Both the position numbers and the translations under genes were made by a program. From Streptomyces sp. ICC1 (GTDB taxonomy: Bacteria; Actinomycetota; Actinomycetes; Streptomycetales; Streptomycetaceae): a stretch of DNA of 64,000 nucleotides. The stretch is from the NCBI RefSeq assembly GCF_003287935.1, contig NZ_CP030287.1, forward strand, positions 5,349,022 to 5,413,021, read 5' to 3'. The notes below the pieces were generated by a model. That model was not told the DNA's origin, searched no databases, and worked only from the letters and a program-made list of their open reading frames with translations. Positions 42,323 to 54,331 of this stretch are shown one piece after another. Each line of letters begins with the position of its first letter. Within the stretch, counting starts at the first letter, position 1.

Positions 42323-42826
42323 ATGAAGATGACCGCGCGCGGAAGCATTGCGGCACTCATGACCTGTATGGCCGCGGCCGGCGCGGCCACCCCGGCCGTG
42401 GCCGACGCGGTGCCGGTGGGTGTCCCCCTGGACGCCGTGCGCACCACGCTCGGCGTGGACGTCCCGCACGTGGCCACCGGAGTCCCGGTGCCGGTCGTCG
42501 GGGCTCCCCAGGTGCCCGTGCACCACACCGGCGACATGCTGCCGACTCCGCTCCTCCCGGCGGTCCCGATCGGCACCGAGCTCGGCAGCACCCTCGTCAC
42601 CTCCCCGGTGCCGAACCTGGCCGGCAAGCCCGAGACGGACGGCGAGGGTTCGGTGGACGCGCCCGCGACCACCATGCGCACCCGTACGCCGGGACTGCTC
42701 GTCGGCTCCCCGCTGACGATGCCCGACGGGTCCAACTACGGGCTGCCGAACGTGACTCCCCCCGCGCTGGGCGTGATCGCCCCGGAGCTCACGGGTGCCC
42801 CGCAGGCGCTCCTCGGCCTGCGCTGA
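42323..42826 (+). CDS. Small secreted hypothetical protein
   Basis: 167 residues from ATG 42323. Signal peptide (KMTARGSIAALMTCMAAAG, cleavage near AVA-DA), then a Pro/Val/Gly/Thr-rich mature part with many VP and PxxPV segments and no Cys or catalytic motif. The composition suggests an extended cell-wall or extracellular protein. Ribosome site weak. Single gene; function unknown. Confidence 0.75.
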   Translation: MKMTARGSIAALMTCMAAAGAATPAVADAVPVGVPLDAVRTTLGVDVPHVATGVPVPVVGAPQVPVHHTGDMLPTPLLPAVPIGTELGSTLVTSPVPNLAGKPETDGEGSVDAPATTMRTRTPGLLVGSPLTMPDGSNYGLPNVTPPALGVIAPELTGAPQALLGLR

Positions 42827-42919
42827 GGCGGCCGGCGCGGGCGGCGCCGGCCCGGTGGTACCTGACCCGCTGAGCCGACGCCACGTCAAAAGGCCGCCCG
42901 GTCTGAGAACGTGTACGGC

Positions 42920-44656
42920 ATGGGATTCCATGTCGATTCCGAGACCGGGCGGCTCCGCCGCGTCATCCTCCACCGGCCCGACCTGGAGCTGAAGCGGCTC
43001 ACACCGAGCAACAAGGACGCGCTGCTCTTCGACGACGTGCTGTGGGTGCGCCGGGCGCGCCAGGAGCACGACGGCTTCGCCGACGTACTGCGCGACCGGG
43101 GCGTCGCGGTCCACCTCTTCGGGGACCTGCTGCGCGAGGCCCTGGACATCCCGGAGGCGAGGCACCTCGTACTGGACCGGGTCTTCGACGAGAAGGAGTA
43201 CGGTCCGCTCGCCACCGACCACCTGCGGGCGGTCTTCGACGGGCTGGACTCCGCCGCTCTGGCGGAGGCGCTGGTCGGCGGGATGACCAAGCGGGAGTTC
43301 CTGGAGCGGCACGCGGAGCCGGTGTCGGTCCGCTTCCACGCGCTGGGACTGGACGGCTTCCTGCTGGGCCCGCTGCCCAACCACCTGTTCACCCGCGACA
43401 CCTCGGCCTGGATCTACGACGGGGTGTCCATCAACGCGATGCGCTGGCCGGCCCGGCAGCGCGAGACCGTGCACTTCGAGGCCATCTACAAGCACCATCC
43501 GCTCTTCACCGGTTCCGGGCCCTTCCACACCTGGTCGCAGGGACAGGCCGACTACCCCTCCACCATCGAGGGCGGCGACGTGCTGGTGATCGGCAACGGC
43601 GCCGTGCTGATCGGGATGAGCGAGCGGACCACCCCGCAGGCGGTGGAGATGCTGGCGCGCGGGCTGTTCGCCGCCGGGTCGGCGACCACGATCGTGGCGC
43701 TCGACATGCCGAAGAGCCGGGCGTTCATGCACCTGGACACGGTGATGACGATGGTCGACGCGGACACGTTCACCCAGTACGCGGGCCTGGGCATGCTGCG
43801 CTCCTACACGATCGAGCCGGGCGGGGGGCTGAGCGATCTGAAGGTCACGGACCATCCGCCCGAGCACATGCACCGGGCCGTCGCCGCGGCCCTCGGGCTG
43901 GACTCGATCCGGGTGCTCACGGCGACCCAGGACGTCCACGCGGCCGAGCGCGAGCAGTGGGACGACGGCTGCAACGTGCTGGCGGTGGAGCCGGGCGTGG
44001 TCGTCGCCTACGAGCGCAACGTCACGACCAACACCCACCTGCGCAAGGAAGGCATCGAGGTGATCGAGATCCCGGGCAGCGAGCTGGGGCGTACGCCCCC
44101 GCCGGCTCACGCCGTCGGCGGGGTCTTCGTCCGGGGCGGGGCGGCGGCCGGGGTGAGGGCGGCGGCCGTGCGCAGGGCCGTGGCCCGGGCCCAGGGGCCG
44201 CTCGTGGCCAGGCCCACGAGCAGGACGAGCAGGCCGCACACCGTGATGATCCAGTACGCGGGGCGGGCCGCCGCGACGAAGTCGGTCGGGGAGCCGGGCG
44301 CACCCGCCATGCCGGCGGCCAGGACCGCGCCGACGATCGCGACGCCCAGGGTTCCGCCGGTCTGCCGGCTGGTGGAGGCCACCGCCGCGGCCACGCCCGC
44401 CTGTGCGCGCGGCATGCCGGAGACGGCCGTGTTGGTGATGGGCGCGTTGACCATGCCGAACCCGAGCCCGAAGAGCACGTACCCGATGAAGAGGAGCGGG
44501 GTCGAGGACTCGGCGGAGAACGCGGCGAAGAGCAGGCCGCTCGCGGCCATGGTCACTCCGGCGACCGCCAGCGGCAGCCGCGGGCCCCGGGTGCCGACCA
44601 GCCGGCCCGAGATCGGGGCGCAGAGGAAGGCCAGGGTCGCCATGGGCAGCATGTAG
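42920..44656 (+). pseudogene. arcA: Arginine deiminase lacking its C-terminal catalytic Cys segment
   Basis: ATG 42920 (GFHVDSETGRLRRVILHRPDLELKRLTP). The ADI fold is intact through residue ~391: LFDDVLWV, LPNHLFTRDTS, the catalytic HTWSQ region, EGGDVLVIGNGAVLIGMSERT, FMHLDTVMTMVD (His/Asp), and VIEIPGSELGR. The family then continues to a Cys-containing tail (typically MSCPI/MTCPI), whose Cys is the nucleophile. Here the frame instead passes at 44093 into sequence antisense to the MFS gene and ends only at 44656. The nucleophile is therefore missing and arginine hydrolysis should be abolished. The junction lies 14 nt from the converging MFS stop, indicating a deletion. Confidence 0.87.
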
Positions 44657-45567
44657 AGGCCGGCGTCCAGGGCGTCGAGGCCCCGTACGTCCTGCAGGTA
44701 CAGGGTGTTCAGGAACAGGAACCCGGACAGCGACGCGAAGGCGCACACCGCGATCACCGTGGCCCCGCTGAAGGGGGCGCTGCGGAAGAACCGCGGGTCG
44801 ATCAGGGGCTCCGCCCGCCTCGGCTCGTAGACCAGCAGCCCGGCCAGGGAGGCGACGGCGAGCGCGGCGCAGCCGAGGATCAGCGGGGAGCCCGGCCCCG
44901 CGGCCGGGGCTTCGATGATCCCGTAGGTGAGGGAGCCGAGCAGGGTCATGATCAGCAGCTGCCCGACCGGGTCCGGGCGGCGCGGATGGTCGGCCCGCGA
45001 CTCGGGGACGTAGCGCAGGGTCAGGGCGAGGGCGACCATGCCGACGGGGAGGTTCACCCAGAAGATGGACCGCCAGCCGACCGAGTCCACGAGCAGGCCG
45101 CCGATCAGCGGGCCCGCTGCCATGGAGACGCCGACCACCGCGCCCCACACGCCGATGGCGCGGGCCCGCTCGCGCGGGTCGGTGAAGGTGTTGGTGATGA
45201 TCGACATGGCGACCGGGTTGAGCATCGAGCCGCCCACGGCCTGGACCATCCGGAAGACGACGAGCCAGCCCAGGCTCGGCGCGAGCGAGCAGAGCAGCGA
45301 GCCGAGGGTGAAGAGGACCAGGCCGACGGTGAAGACCTTGCGGCGGCCGATCCGGTCCGCCGTGGAGCCGGCGAGCATCAGCAGGGCGGCGAGGACCAGC
45401 GTGTAGGCGTCGATCGTCCACTGCATGCCGGCCACGGAGGCGTCGAGATCGCGGCGCATCGAGGGGAGGGCCACGTTCAGGACGGTGTTGTCGAGGCTGA
45501 CGATGAGCAGGCTCATGCAGCAGATCGCCAGGACGAGCAGGCGCCTCCTGGGGCTCAAGTCGCGCAT
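44107..45567 (-). CDS. MFS drug exporter, 14-TM DHA2 family
   Basis: 486 residues from ATG 45567. It has the DHA2 signature opening (LAICCMSLLIVSLDNTVLNVALPSMRRDLDAS), motif A (ADRIGRRKVFTVGLVLFTLG), motif C-like (GPLIGGLLVDSVGWRSIFWVNLPVG) and a long set of hydrophobic segments consistent with about 14 helices. Exports drugs or metabolites by proton antiport in the cytoplasmic membrane. The last ~25 residues (Ala/Pro/Arg/Lys) are irregular and may have been altered by the deletion that truncated the facing arginine deiminase gene. No regulator adjacent. Confidence 0.9.
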   Translation of the reverse strand: MRDLSPRRRLLVLAICCMSLLIVSLDNTVLNVALPSMRRDLDASVAGMQWTIDAYTLVLAALLMLAGSTADRIGRRKVFTVGLVLFTLGSLLCSLAPSLGWLVVFRMVQAVGGSMLNPVAMSIITNTFTDPRERARAIGVWGAVVGVSMAAGPLIGGLLVDSVGWRSIFWVNLPVGMVALALTLRYVPESRADHPRRPDPVGQLLIMTLLGSLTYGIIEAPAAGPGSPLILGCAALAVASLAGLLVYEPRRAEPLIDPRFFRSAPFSGATVIAVCAFASLSGFLFLNTLYLQDVRGLDALDAGLYMLPMATLAFLCAPISGRLVGTRGPRLPLAVAGVTMAASGLLFAAFSAESSTPLLFIGYVLFGLGFGMVNAPITNTAVSGMPRAQAGVAAAVASTSRQTGGTLGVAIVGAVLAAGMAGAPGSPTDFVAAARPAYWIITVCGLLVLLVGLATSGPWARATALRTAAALTPAAAPPRTKTPPTA

Positions 45568-45631
45568 GATGCCGATAGTACGGCTAACTAAAGAAGTGTG
45601 ACCCGAGGCGCGACTGCGCGACAATGGGGGG

Positions 45632-46774
45632 ATGACCACGCTCCCCCCGCCTCTCGCGATCGGCCCGCACACCGTGCAGCCCCCGGTGGTGCTCGCGCCG
45701 ATGGCCGGCATCACCAATGCCCCGTTCCGAACCCTGTGCCGCGAGTTCTCGGGCGGCAAGGGGCTGTTCGTGAGCGAGATGATCACGACCCGGGCCCTGG
45801 TCGAGCGCAACGAGAAGACCATGCAGCTGATCCACTTCGACGCGACCGAGAAGACCCGCTCGATCCAGCTGTACGGGGTCGACCCGGCGACGGTCGGCAA
45901 AGCGGTGCGCATGATCGTCGAAGAGGACCGCGCCGACCACATCGACCTCAACTTCGGCTGCCCGGTCCCCAAGGTGACCCGCAAGGGCGGTGGCTCGGCC
46001 CTCCCCTACAAGCGGAACCTGCTGCGCGCGATCCTGCGCGAGGCCGTCGCGGGCGCGGGCGACCTGCCGGTCACGATGAAGATGCGCAAGGGCATCAACG
46101 ACGACCACCTCACCTACCTCGACGCCGGCCGGATCGCCGTCGAGGAGGGCGTCACCGCCATTGCCCTGCACGGCCGCACCACGGCGCAGCACTACGGCGG
46201 CACCGCCGACTGGGACGCCATCGCGCGGCTCAAGGAGCACGTGCCGGAGATCCCGGTGCTCGGCAACGGCGACATCTGGTGCGCCGAGGACGCGCTGCGC
46301 ATGGTCCGCGAGACCGGCTGCGACGGCGTGGTCGTGGGCCGCGGCTGCCTGGGGCGGCCGTGGCTGTTCAACGACCTGGTCGCGGCCTTCGAGGGGCGTC
46401 CCGAGGACTTCCACAAGCCCACGCTGCGCGAGGTCGCGCGCACCATGCACCGGCACGCCCAACTGCTCGGGGAGTGGATCGGCGACGAGGCGCGCGGGGT
46501 GATCGACTTCCGTAAGCACGTGGCCTGGTACACCAAGGGCTTCTCGGTGGGTTCGGAGATGCGGCGCAAGCTTGCCGTCACCTCCTCCCTGGCCGAGCTG
46601 GATGCTCATCTGAGCGAGCTGGATCTGGACCAGCCCTGGCCGGAGAGCGCGGACGGTCCGCGCGGCCGGACGTCCGGAAACAACCGGGTTGTCCTGCCCG
46701 AAGGCTGGTTGAAGGATCCCTATGACTGTGCGGGCGTGAGCGAGGAAGCCGAACTGGACACGTCCGGAGGTTGA
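45632..46774 (+). CDS. dusB: tRNA-dihydrouridine synthase DusB
   Basis: 380 residues from ATG 45632. FMN-binding TIM barrel: VVLAPMAGITNAPFRTLCREF (FMN), catalytic Cys in HIDLNFGCPVPKVTRKGGGSAL, VTMKMRKGI, AIALHGRTTAQHYGGTADWDAI, PVLGNGDIW and VVVGRGCLGRPWLF. Followed by the helical tRNA-binding domain (VIDFRKHVAWYTKGF). Reduces uridines in the tRNA D-loop. A strong terminator follows. Confidence 0.96.
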   Translation: MTTLPPPLAIGPHTVQPPVVLAPMAGITNAPFRTLCREFSGGKGLFVSEMITTRALVERNEKTMQLIHFDATEKTRSIQLYGVDPATVGKAVRMIVEEDRADHIDLNFGCPVPKVTRKGGGSALPYKRNLLRAILREAVAGAGDLPVTMKMRKGINDDHLTYLDAGRIAVEEGVTAIALHGRTTAQHYGGTADWDAIARLKEHVPEIPVLGNGDIWCAEDALRMVRETGCDGVVVGRGCLGRPWLFNDLVAAFEGRPEDFHKPTLREVARTMHRHAQLLGEWIGDEARGVIDFRKHVAWYTKGFSVGSEMRRKLAVTSSLAELDAHLSELDLDQPWPESADGPRGRTSGNNRVVLPEGWLKDPYDCAGVSEEAELDTSGG

Positions 46775-47149
46775 GAAGTCGTTGGCAAAACGTGCCATCT
46801 GCGGCGTGACATACGCCACGCATGGGTGAGGTTTCGCTCAGATGAGCATGTTGGTCACGGGTAAGACTTTCAAAGGGTGGCACTGGGTGCCACCCTTTGT
46901 GCGTTCAACTCTTGAACGCAAATGTATCGATGATCGCTCATCCGAGCGTGATTGAGCCTCAGTGAGCCCTTGATCCTTCGGGATGTGAAGACTCTTCGTA
47001 TGTTCTGGCTACTCGCCAGTTACTTTCGAAGTGGTGGCGGGCGGGTGGTTACGGCCACATGACGGCCAAGTGGACGTACCCAGAAGCCTTCGATCTGGGT
47101 ATGTTCCTGGCCGTCAGGGCAGCCACCGAGCCTCGAGGAGTCGAGACCC
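46775..47149. promoter_or_regulatory. Leader region of ppdK with dusB terminator
   Basis: 375 bp without a supportable gene. The dusB terminator is at 46871-46899, followed by AT-richer DNA (46905-47010) where the ppdK promoter is expected, and a 5' leader ending in gaggagtcgagaccc before GTG 47150. Confidence 0.45.
46871..46899 (+). terminator. dusB terminator
   Basis: caaagggtggcac (46871-46883) is perfectly complementary to 46887-46899 with a 3-nt loop, about 100 bp after the dusB stop. Confidence 0.8.
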
Positions 47150-49858
<2,709 letters not shown>

Positions 49859-50386
49859 CCCGCCCAGGGCCCCGTACAGGGCCCCCTTGGACCGCGCCTG
49901 CCCCCGGGTTCCTGACGCCCGGCGGCAGGCGCGTCTATTTCCCGGCCGCGGCGGGGCCCGGTGTTCGGGGGCCCGGCGCCGCGGTTCGGCGTTCCGGTTC
50001 GGCGTTCCGGTTCCGGCGTTCCGGTTCCCGTGCTCCGGTTCCGGCGTTCCGACGTTCCCGGCCGGGCAATATTCGTTCAATGTTGTTCCACAAGCCTTAA
50101 CGGCAACAGGCGGTGGACGGATCCCCACCCGTCCACCGCCTGTCGCCAATCCGCCGGACACGTCGGCGCTACCCGGTGCGACCGACCGCCAGGCCCCGCA
50201 AAGCCCCCCACGGCCTTCGCGGAGCGTTTCGGTCGCGCCGGAGTGTGCCCGGCGGAGTACAGGATTTCGGTTGTCACACCCCCGCCGAAAGGGGTTTCAA
50301 CTGTGGCTGAAAGGCCATGGTGACCACGTGTGACGGCGTGCATACTCATGGGGCGGGGGGATTGCGGTTGCACAGGTGGGGGTTCG
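49859..50386. other. Intergenic region with tandem repeat and terminator
   Basis: 528 bp with no supportable gene. Contents: a drifted tandem repeat of gttccggttcggc-type units at 49982-50060, a strong hairpin at 50106-50143, and AT-richer sequence around 50255-50345 that probably holds the promoter of the regulator at 50387. Confidence 0.55.
50106..50143. terminator. ppdK-side terminator hairpin
   Basis: acaggcggtggacgg (50106-50120) pairs perfectly with 50129-50143, loop atccccac. 15-bp stem. Confidence 0.75.
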
Positions 50387-51466
50387 GTGCTGCGTATCCA
50401 TTTCACTGGAGTGGACCTGGCACGCGTACGGATGGCAGGGCGTCCCGATGCGTTGTGGGAAACGATTTTGAGTTTTCACCGATTAAGAGACCGGCGGGAT
50501 GCCCGGCTCTTCGGTGAATGGCGTACGGAAACCCGGAGCAGGTTGAATGGTGAAACACGGCTCCTCGGCGCGCTGATACCGAGCCGCGGATATTTCCCCG
50601 ATTTCCTCACCCCCGTCGAGGGGAAGTACGGGTGGGACGTCGGCCTCGACGCCCTGCGCGCGATCCACCCCGAGCGGATGCGGCGCGAGCTCGTGCTGCT
50701 CGGCCAGGGCGCCGGAGCGGGATCGGGCATGGCGGCGGCCTTCGGCATGCCCGTGGCGCCGGGTACGGGCACGGGCACCGACGGCATGGTCCCCAGGCGG
50801 CTGCGGGACTTCATGGAGGGCGCCACCACGCACCTGCCCAGGCTTCTCGGCGAGCTGCGCGGCTACCACCGGGCGGCCGTGGAGCCGTACTGGACGCACA
50901 TCCAGGCCCAGATCGAGGCCGAGCGGGCCGCGCGCGGCCGGGCGCTGCTCGACGGCGGAGCGGACGAGCTGCTCGCCTCGCTGCCGCCGATGCTGCGCTG
51001 GCGGGCTCCGGTGCTGGAGTGCGACTACCCCGTGGACCGGGACGTACGGCTGCGGGGGCGCGGGCTGCTGCTCCAGCCGTCCTTCTTCTGCCGGCGCACG
51101 GCGGTGACCCTGCACGATCCGGAGCTGCCGCCGGTGCTGGTCTACCCGGCCGCGGCCGAGCTGTCCTCGGCCCAGGCCGGCTGCGAGGCCACCCGGCCGG
51201 CGGAGGAGCAGCGCCAGTACCGCCAGCGCAACTTGGGCAAGCTCGTGGGGCACACCCGCTCGGTGGTGCTCCAGGCCATCGGCGACGGGGCCACCACGAG
51301 CGAGCTGGCCCGGCGCGCGGGGGTCTCGCTGGCCTCCGCGAGCCAGCACGCCGGGGTGATGCGCGAGGCGGGCCTCGTCACGACGCTGCGCCGGGGCAAC
51401 GCGGTGCTGCACACGGTGACGCCGCTGGGCGCCGCACTGCTGAAGGGCGGTGCGATCGCCTCGTGA
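50387..51466 (+). CDS. Winged-helix (ArsR-type) regulator with N-terminal sensor-like domain
   Basis: 359 residues from GTG 50387 (VLRIHFTGVDLARVRMAG), with GGGGGTT upstream. The first ~270 residues (ALWETILSFHRLRDRRDARLFGEWR... YYHRAAVEPYWTHIQAQIEAERAARGRALLDGG... LLLQPSFFCRRTAVTL) match the DUF5937-type region seen in Streptomyces ArsR-like regulators. The C-terminus is the winged helix (VGHTRSVVLQAIGDGATTSELARRAGVSLASASQHAGVMREAGLV). No metal Cys cluster. Probably a repressor responding to an unknown ligand; target unknown because it stands alone. Confidence 0.87.
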   Translation: MLRIHFTGVDLARVRMAGRPDALWETILSFHRLRDRRDARLFGEWRTETRSRLNGETRLLGALIPSRGYFPDFLTPVEGKYGWDVGLDALRAIHPERMRRELVLLGQGAGAGSGMAAAFGMPVAPGTGTGTDGMVPRRLRDFMEGATTHLPRLLGELRGYHRAAVEPYWTHIQAQIEAERAARGRALLDGGADELLASLPPMLRWRAPVLECDYPVDRDVRLRGRGLLLQPSFFCRRTAVTLHDPELPPVLVYPAAAELSSAQAGCEATRPAEEQRQYRQRNLGKLVGHTRSVVLQAIGDGATTSELARRAGVSLASASQHAGVMREAGLVTTLRRGNAVLHTVTPLGAALLKGGAIAS

Positions 51467-51476
51467 GCGGGCCGCG

Positions 51477-51503
51477 CCCCGGCGGGTCCGTGACCCGCCG
51501 GGG
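51477..51503. terminator. Bidirectional terminator hairpin
   Basis: ccccggcgggtc (51477-51488) pairs perfectly with gacccgccgggg (51492-51503), loop cgt; between convergent stops at 51466 and 51524. Confidence 0.8.
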
Positions 51504-51523
51504 CTGGATGCGGCCCCGGCCGG

Positions 51524-52684
51524 TCAGACTCGGAAGGGTCCCGTGACCTCGTAGGTGATGCCGCCCGTGGAGCTGCCGCTCGTACCGCGCTGGCTGCTGA
51601 AGTAGAGCCGGTTGCCGGCGGGGGAGAAGGCCGGGCCGGTGATCTCCGAGGAGGACTGGCCGGTCACCCGCAGGAAGGGGGCGACCACGTCGTCCGGGGT
51701 GATCACGCAGATCTCCAGGTTGCCGCCGTCCTCGGCGACGTACAGGTCGCCGTACGAGGACCCCGTGACGTTGTCGACGCCCGTCAGGGGGGCGCCGCCG
51801 CCGGACACCAGGGAGTCGTCGTAGGCCAGCTCGTAGGTGCCGGCCGCGAGGTTGAGCTGCCAGACCCGGTTGTCGCCCTTGGTGGTGAACCAGACCGTGT
51901 CGTTGGCGTAGTGGCAGCCCTCGCCGCCGTTGAACTTCTTCGAGCCCGAGACCTGGCTGCGCGTGGCGGTCGGCGAGCCGTCCGGGTCGGGGACGTTGGC
52001 CCAGGTGAAGGAGCCGGAGGTGGCCGTGCCGGCCTTCAGGACCTGGAGGGTGCCGGAGGAGAGGTTCCCCCAGGTGGTGGGGATGAAGCGGTAGAAGCAG
52101 CCGCTGGTCTCGTCCTCGGTCAGGTAGATCACCTGGCGCACCGGGTCGGCGGCCGCCGCCTCGTGCTTGAAGCGGCCCATCGCCGGGCGCTGCACCGACG
52201 CGTTCACCCCGTACGGGTCGGCCTCGTAGACGAAACCGCGGTCGACCTCCTCACAGGACAGCCAGGTGTTCCACGGGGTCTTGCCGCCCGCGCAGTTCTG
52301 CCGGGTGTTGGACAGGATCCGGTGGGCGCCGGTGATGGTGCCGGAGGAGTTGAACTTCACCGCGCTCGCGCCGCCGGAGGGGTTGATCTCGGAGTTCGAC
52401 ACGTAGATCCAGCCCGTGCCGTCCGGGAAGCAGGCGCCGCCGTCCGGGGCGCTGTGCCAGGTGTACGAGGTGCCGCTCACGGTCTGGCCCGAACGGGCGA
52501 TCACCCGGCTGCTGAAGCCGGCGGGCAGCATGATGCCGTTCGCGTCCGCCGCGCCGAGTGCCCCGTAGGGGCCGGCGCCGGGCTGGGCGGGGGCCGCGTA
52601 GGCGGCCCCGTGCATCAGAGTGCCGCCGAAGGCGGCGGCCGAGGACCCGATGACGGCCCCGCGCAGGAAGGTACGACGTTCCAC
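51524..52684 (-). CDS. Tat-exported PhoX-like (DUF839) phosphatase-family protein
   Basis: 386 residues from GTG 52684 (GGGAG upstream); GTG 52690 is an alternative two codons earlier. Twin-arginine signal ERRTFLRGAVIGSSAAAFGG then AYA-AP. The mature part is a beta-propeller: WIYVSNSEINPSGGASAV, NCAGGKTPWNTWLSCEE (the PhoX core region), GRFKHEAAAADPVRQVIYLTEDE, GEGCHYANDTVWFTTKGDN, GDLYVAEDGGNLEICVI. PhoX proteins are Ca/Fe alkaline phosphatases acting outside the cell after folding in the cytoplasm. This one is shorter than typical PhoX (about 600 residues or more), so catalysis is uncertain. A PHO box was not seen upstream. Confidence 0.87.
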   Translation of the reverse strand: MERRTFLRGAVIGSSAAAFGGTLMHGAAYAAPAQPGAGPYGALGAADANGIMLPAGFSSRVIARSGQTVSGTSYTWHSAPDGGACFPDGTGWIYVSNSEINPSGGASAVKFNSSGTITGAHRILSNTRQNCAGGKTPWNTWLSCEEVDRGFVYEADPYGVNASVQRPAMGRFKHEAAAADPVRQVIYLTEDETSGCFYRFIPTTWGNLSSGTLQVLKAGTATSGSFTWANVPDPDGSPTATRSQVSGSKKFNGGEGCHYANDTVWFTTKGDNRVWQLNLAAGTYELAYDDSLVSGGGAPLTGVDNVTGSSYGDLYVAEDGGNLEICVITPDDVVAPFLRVTGQSSSEITGPAFSPAGNRLYFSSQRGTSGSSTGGITYEVTGPFRV

Positions 52685-52976
52685 GGTCACTCCCGGAGAA
52701 GGAGGAGCTCCGCGCCCGGTCGGGCGCGGAGTCGCACACGCGTCGAGGAACATAGGACCGCCGAGTTGACATGACGTCAATTCCACATGGCGCGCGGGCG
52801 ACCGGCTCGGGGTCAATCCGCTGAGGGGATTCCGGGATATCGGGGCGCTGCGTCCGGGCGGGCGTCCGGGCGGCGTCCGGGCGGGCGTCCGGACGGGGGT
52901 TCGGGCGACCTCCGGGTGACGTACTGCGGGACTTTCTGCCCTGGGGGCGGCCCCGGTGCGGGAGGATGGTGGAACC

Positions 52977-53444
52977 ATGAGCCACCACGCAGCCGTCCGC
53001 GACATCTCCGGCCGCGCCGACCTGGACGTCGTGCTGCGCCGCTTCTACACGGCGGCCTTCGCCGACCCCCGGATCGGGCCGTTCTTCACCGAGGTGGCCG
53101 GCACCGACCTCGAGGTGCACCTGCCCCGGATCACCGATTTCTGGGAGCGGGCCCTCTTCCGCAGCGCCGACTACCGGCGCAACGCCTTCGCCCCGCACGC
53201 GGTCCTGAACGCGGCCCGCGAGATGACCGCCGCGGACTTCGGCCGCTGGGTGCAGCTGTGGCGCGCCACGATCGACGGACTGCACCGGGGCCCGAACGCG
53301 GAGCGGGCCAAGGCGCAGGGCGAGCGGATCGCGCTGACCCTGCACAAGCGGCTCGCCGGCGCGGACACGGAGCTGCTGCGCGGCGAGGGCACGGTGGGCT
53401 TCGTACCGCTGGCGGCCCTGGAGCTGAGCTCGATGCGGGCCTGA
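52977..53444 (+). CDS. Group III-type truncated hemoglobin
   Basis: 155 residues from ATG 52977. Compact globin: DISGRADLDVVLRRFYTAAFADPRIGPFFTEV (helices A-E start), HLPRITDFWERALF with helix E/F residues, NAAREMTAADFGRWVQLWRATIDGLH where the proximal His lies in the F-G region, and a C-terminal helix (ERIALTLHKRLAG). It binds heme and is thought to handle oxygen or NO. Position next to the assimilatory nitrite-reduction genes would suit NO detoxification, but it is transcribed separately. Confidence 0.87.
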   Translation: MSHHAAVRDISGRADLDVVLRRFYTAAFADPRIGPFFTEVAGTDLEVHLPRITDFWERALFRSADYRRNAFAPHAVLNAAREMTAADFGRWVQLWRATIDGLHRGPNAERAKAQGERIALTLHKRLAGADTELLRGEGTVGFVPLAALELSSMRA

Positions 53445-53555
53445 CCTGCGGTTTCGAAGTTCTCGAAAGAATTTCGCGGGGAGCGATGAGTTTCTCCGGA
53501 CTCCCCGGTCTACCTCTCGAAAGCAACGGAACGCGTCGAGAGAAGAGAGACCCCG

Positions 53556-53963
53556 ATGTCCTCCACCATGATCTTCGTCAACCTGCCGGTCAAGGACCTC
53601 GAGGCCACCAAGACCTTCTGGGGCAAGCTCGGCTACACCTACAACGCCCAGTTCACCGACGAGAACTGCGCCTCGATGCCCATCACCGACTCGATCGTGG
53701 CCATGTTCCTGACCGAGGCCCGGTACAAGGACTTCACCCACAAGGCCATCGCGGACGCGACCACGACCTCCGAGGTGCTGCTGTGTCTGAGCGCCGAGAG
53801 CCGCGCCGCGGTCGACGAGCTCGTCGACGGGGCCCTGGCGGCCGGGGCCACCGAGCCCCGCCCGGCCCAGGACCACGGCGTCATGTACGGCCGCGCCTTC
53901 GACGACCTCGACGGGCACACCTGGGAGATCATGTGGATGGACCCGGCGATGGTCCAGGGCTGA
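53556..53963 (+). CDS. VOC-family (glyoxalase/bleomycin-resistance-like) protein
   Basis: 135 residues from ATG 53556. Typical fold start (MIFVNLPVKDLEATKTFWGKLGYTYNAQFTDENCASM) and end (YGRAFDDLDGHTWEIMWMDP), where the H-x-W-E carries the metal-ligand Glu. One betaalphabetabetabeta pair plus the second repeat fills the length. Substrate unknown; small cytoplasmic dioxygenase/isomerase-like or binding protein. Confidence 0.9.
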   Translation: MSSTMIFVNLPVKDLEATKTFWGKLGYTYNAQFTDENCASMPITDSIVAMFLTEARYKDFTHKAIADATTTSEVLLCLSAESRAAVDELVDGALAAGATEPRPAQDHGVMYGRAFDDLDGHTWEIMWMDPAMVQG

Positions 53964-53995
53964 TCACGGGCCCCACCGCTCACCGGCCCCACCGC

Positions 53996-54331
53996 TCACG
54001 CCGAGGTCGCGGCCGTCCGCACCGGATAGGTGCGGACCGCCACCTCCTCGTCGTCCAGGCAGCGCCCCGTCTCCAGGTCGAAGCGCTGCTTGAGCAGCGG
54101 CGAGGCCACGAAGGTCCGCCCCTCCGCCGAGCCGAGCAGCCCGCGCGAGAGGACGTACGCCCCCGTGAAGGGGTCCCGGTTGGCGATGGCGTACGGGCGC
54201 CCGTTGCGGTCGAGGAACACCGCGGCCTGGTTCCCGTCGGGCAGCAGGGCCGCGACCCCGCGCCCGGGGACCAGCTCGGACAGCTCGCACACCGTCAGCC
54301 AGCCCTCGTCCACCTGCAGTTCGACGGTCAT
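53996..54331 (-). CDS. nirD: Nitrite reductase (NADH) small subunit
   Basis: 111 residues; ATG 54331 overlaps the nirB stop (ATGA). Rieske-like fold: MTVELQVDEGWLTVCELSEL, PDGNQAAVFLDRNGRPYAIANRDPFTGAYVLSRGLL, SPLLKQRFDLETGRCLDDEEVAVRTYPV. As in other NirD proteins the Rieske Cys/His pairs are replaced, so no cluster is bound. Partner of NirB in cytoplasmic nitrite-to-ammonium reduction. Confidence 0.96.
   Translation of the reverse strand: MTVELQVDEGWLTVCELSELVPGRGVAALLPDGNQAAVFLDRNGRPYAIANRDPFTGAYVLSRGLLGSAEGRTFVASPLLKQRFDLETGRCLDDEEVAVRTYPVRTAATSA

Noticed and set aside
42827..42919. Arginine-dependent regulator site before the arginine deiminase
   Set aside because: No dyad resembling an ArgR box was found.
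52685..52976. PHO box upstream of the PhoX-like gene
   Set aside because: No direct repeats of the Streptomyces PhoP type were seen; ttgacatgacgtcaa is only an imperfect palindrome.
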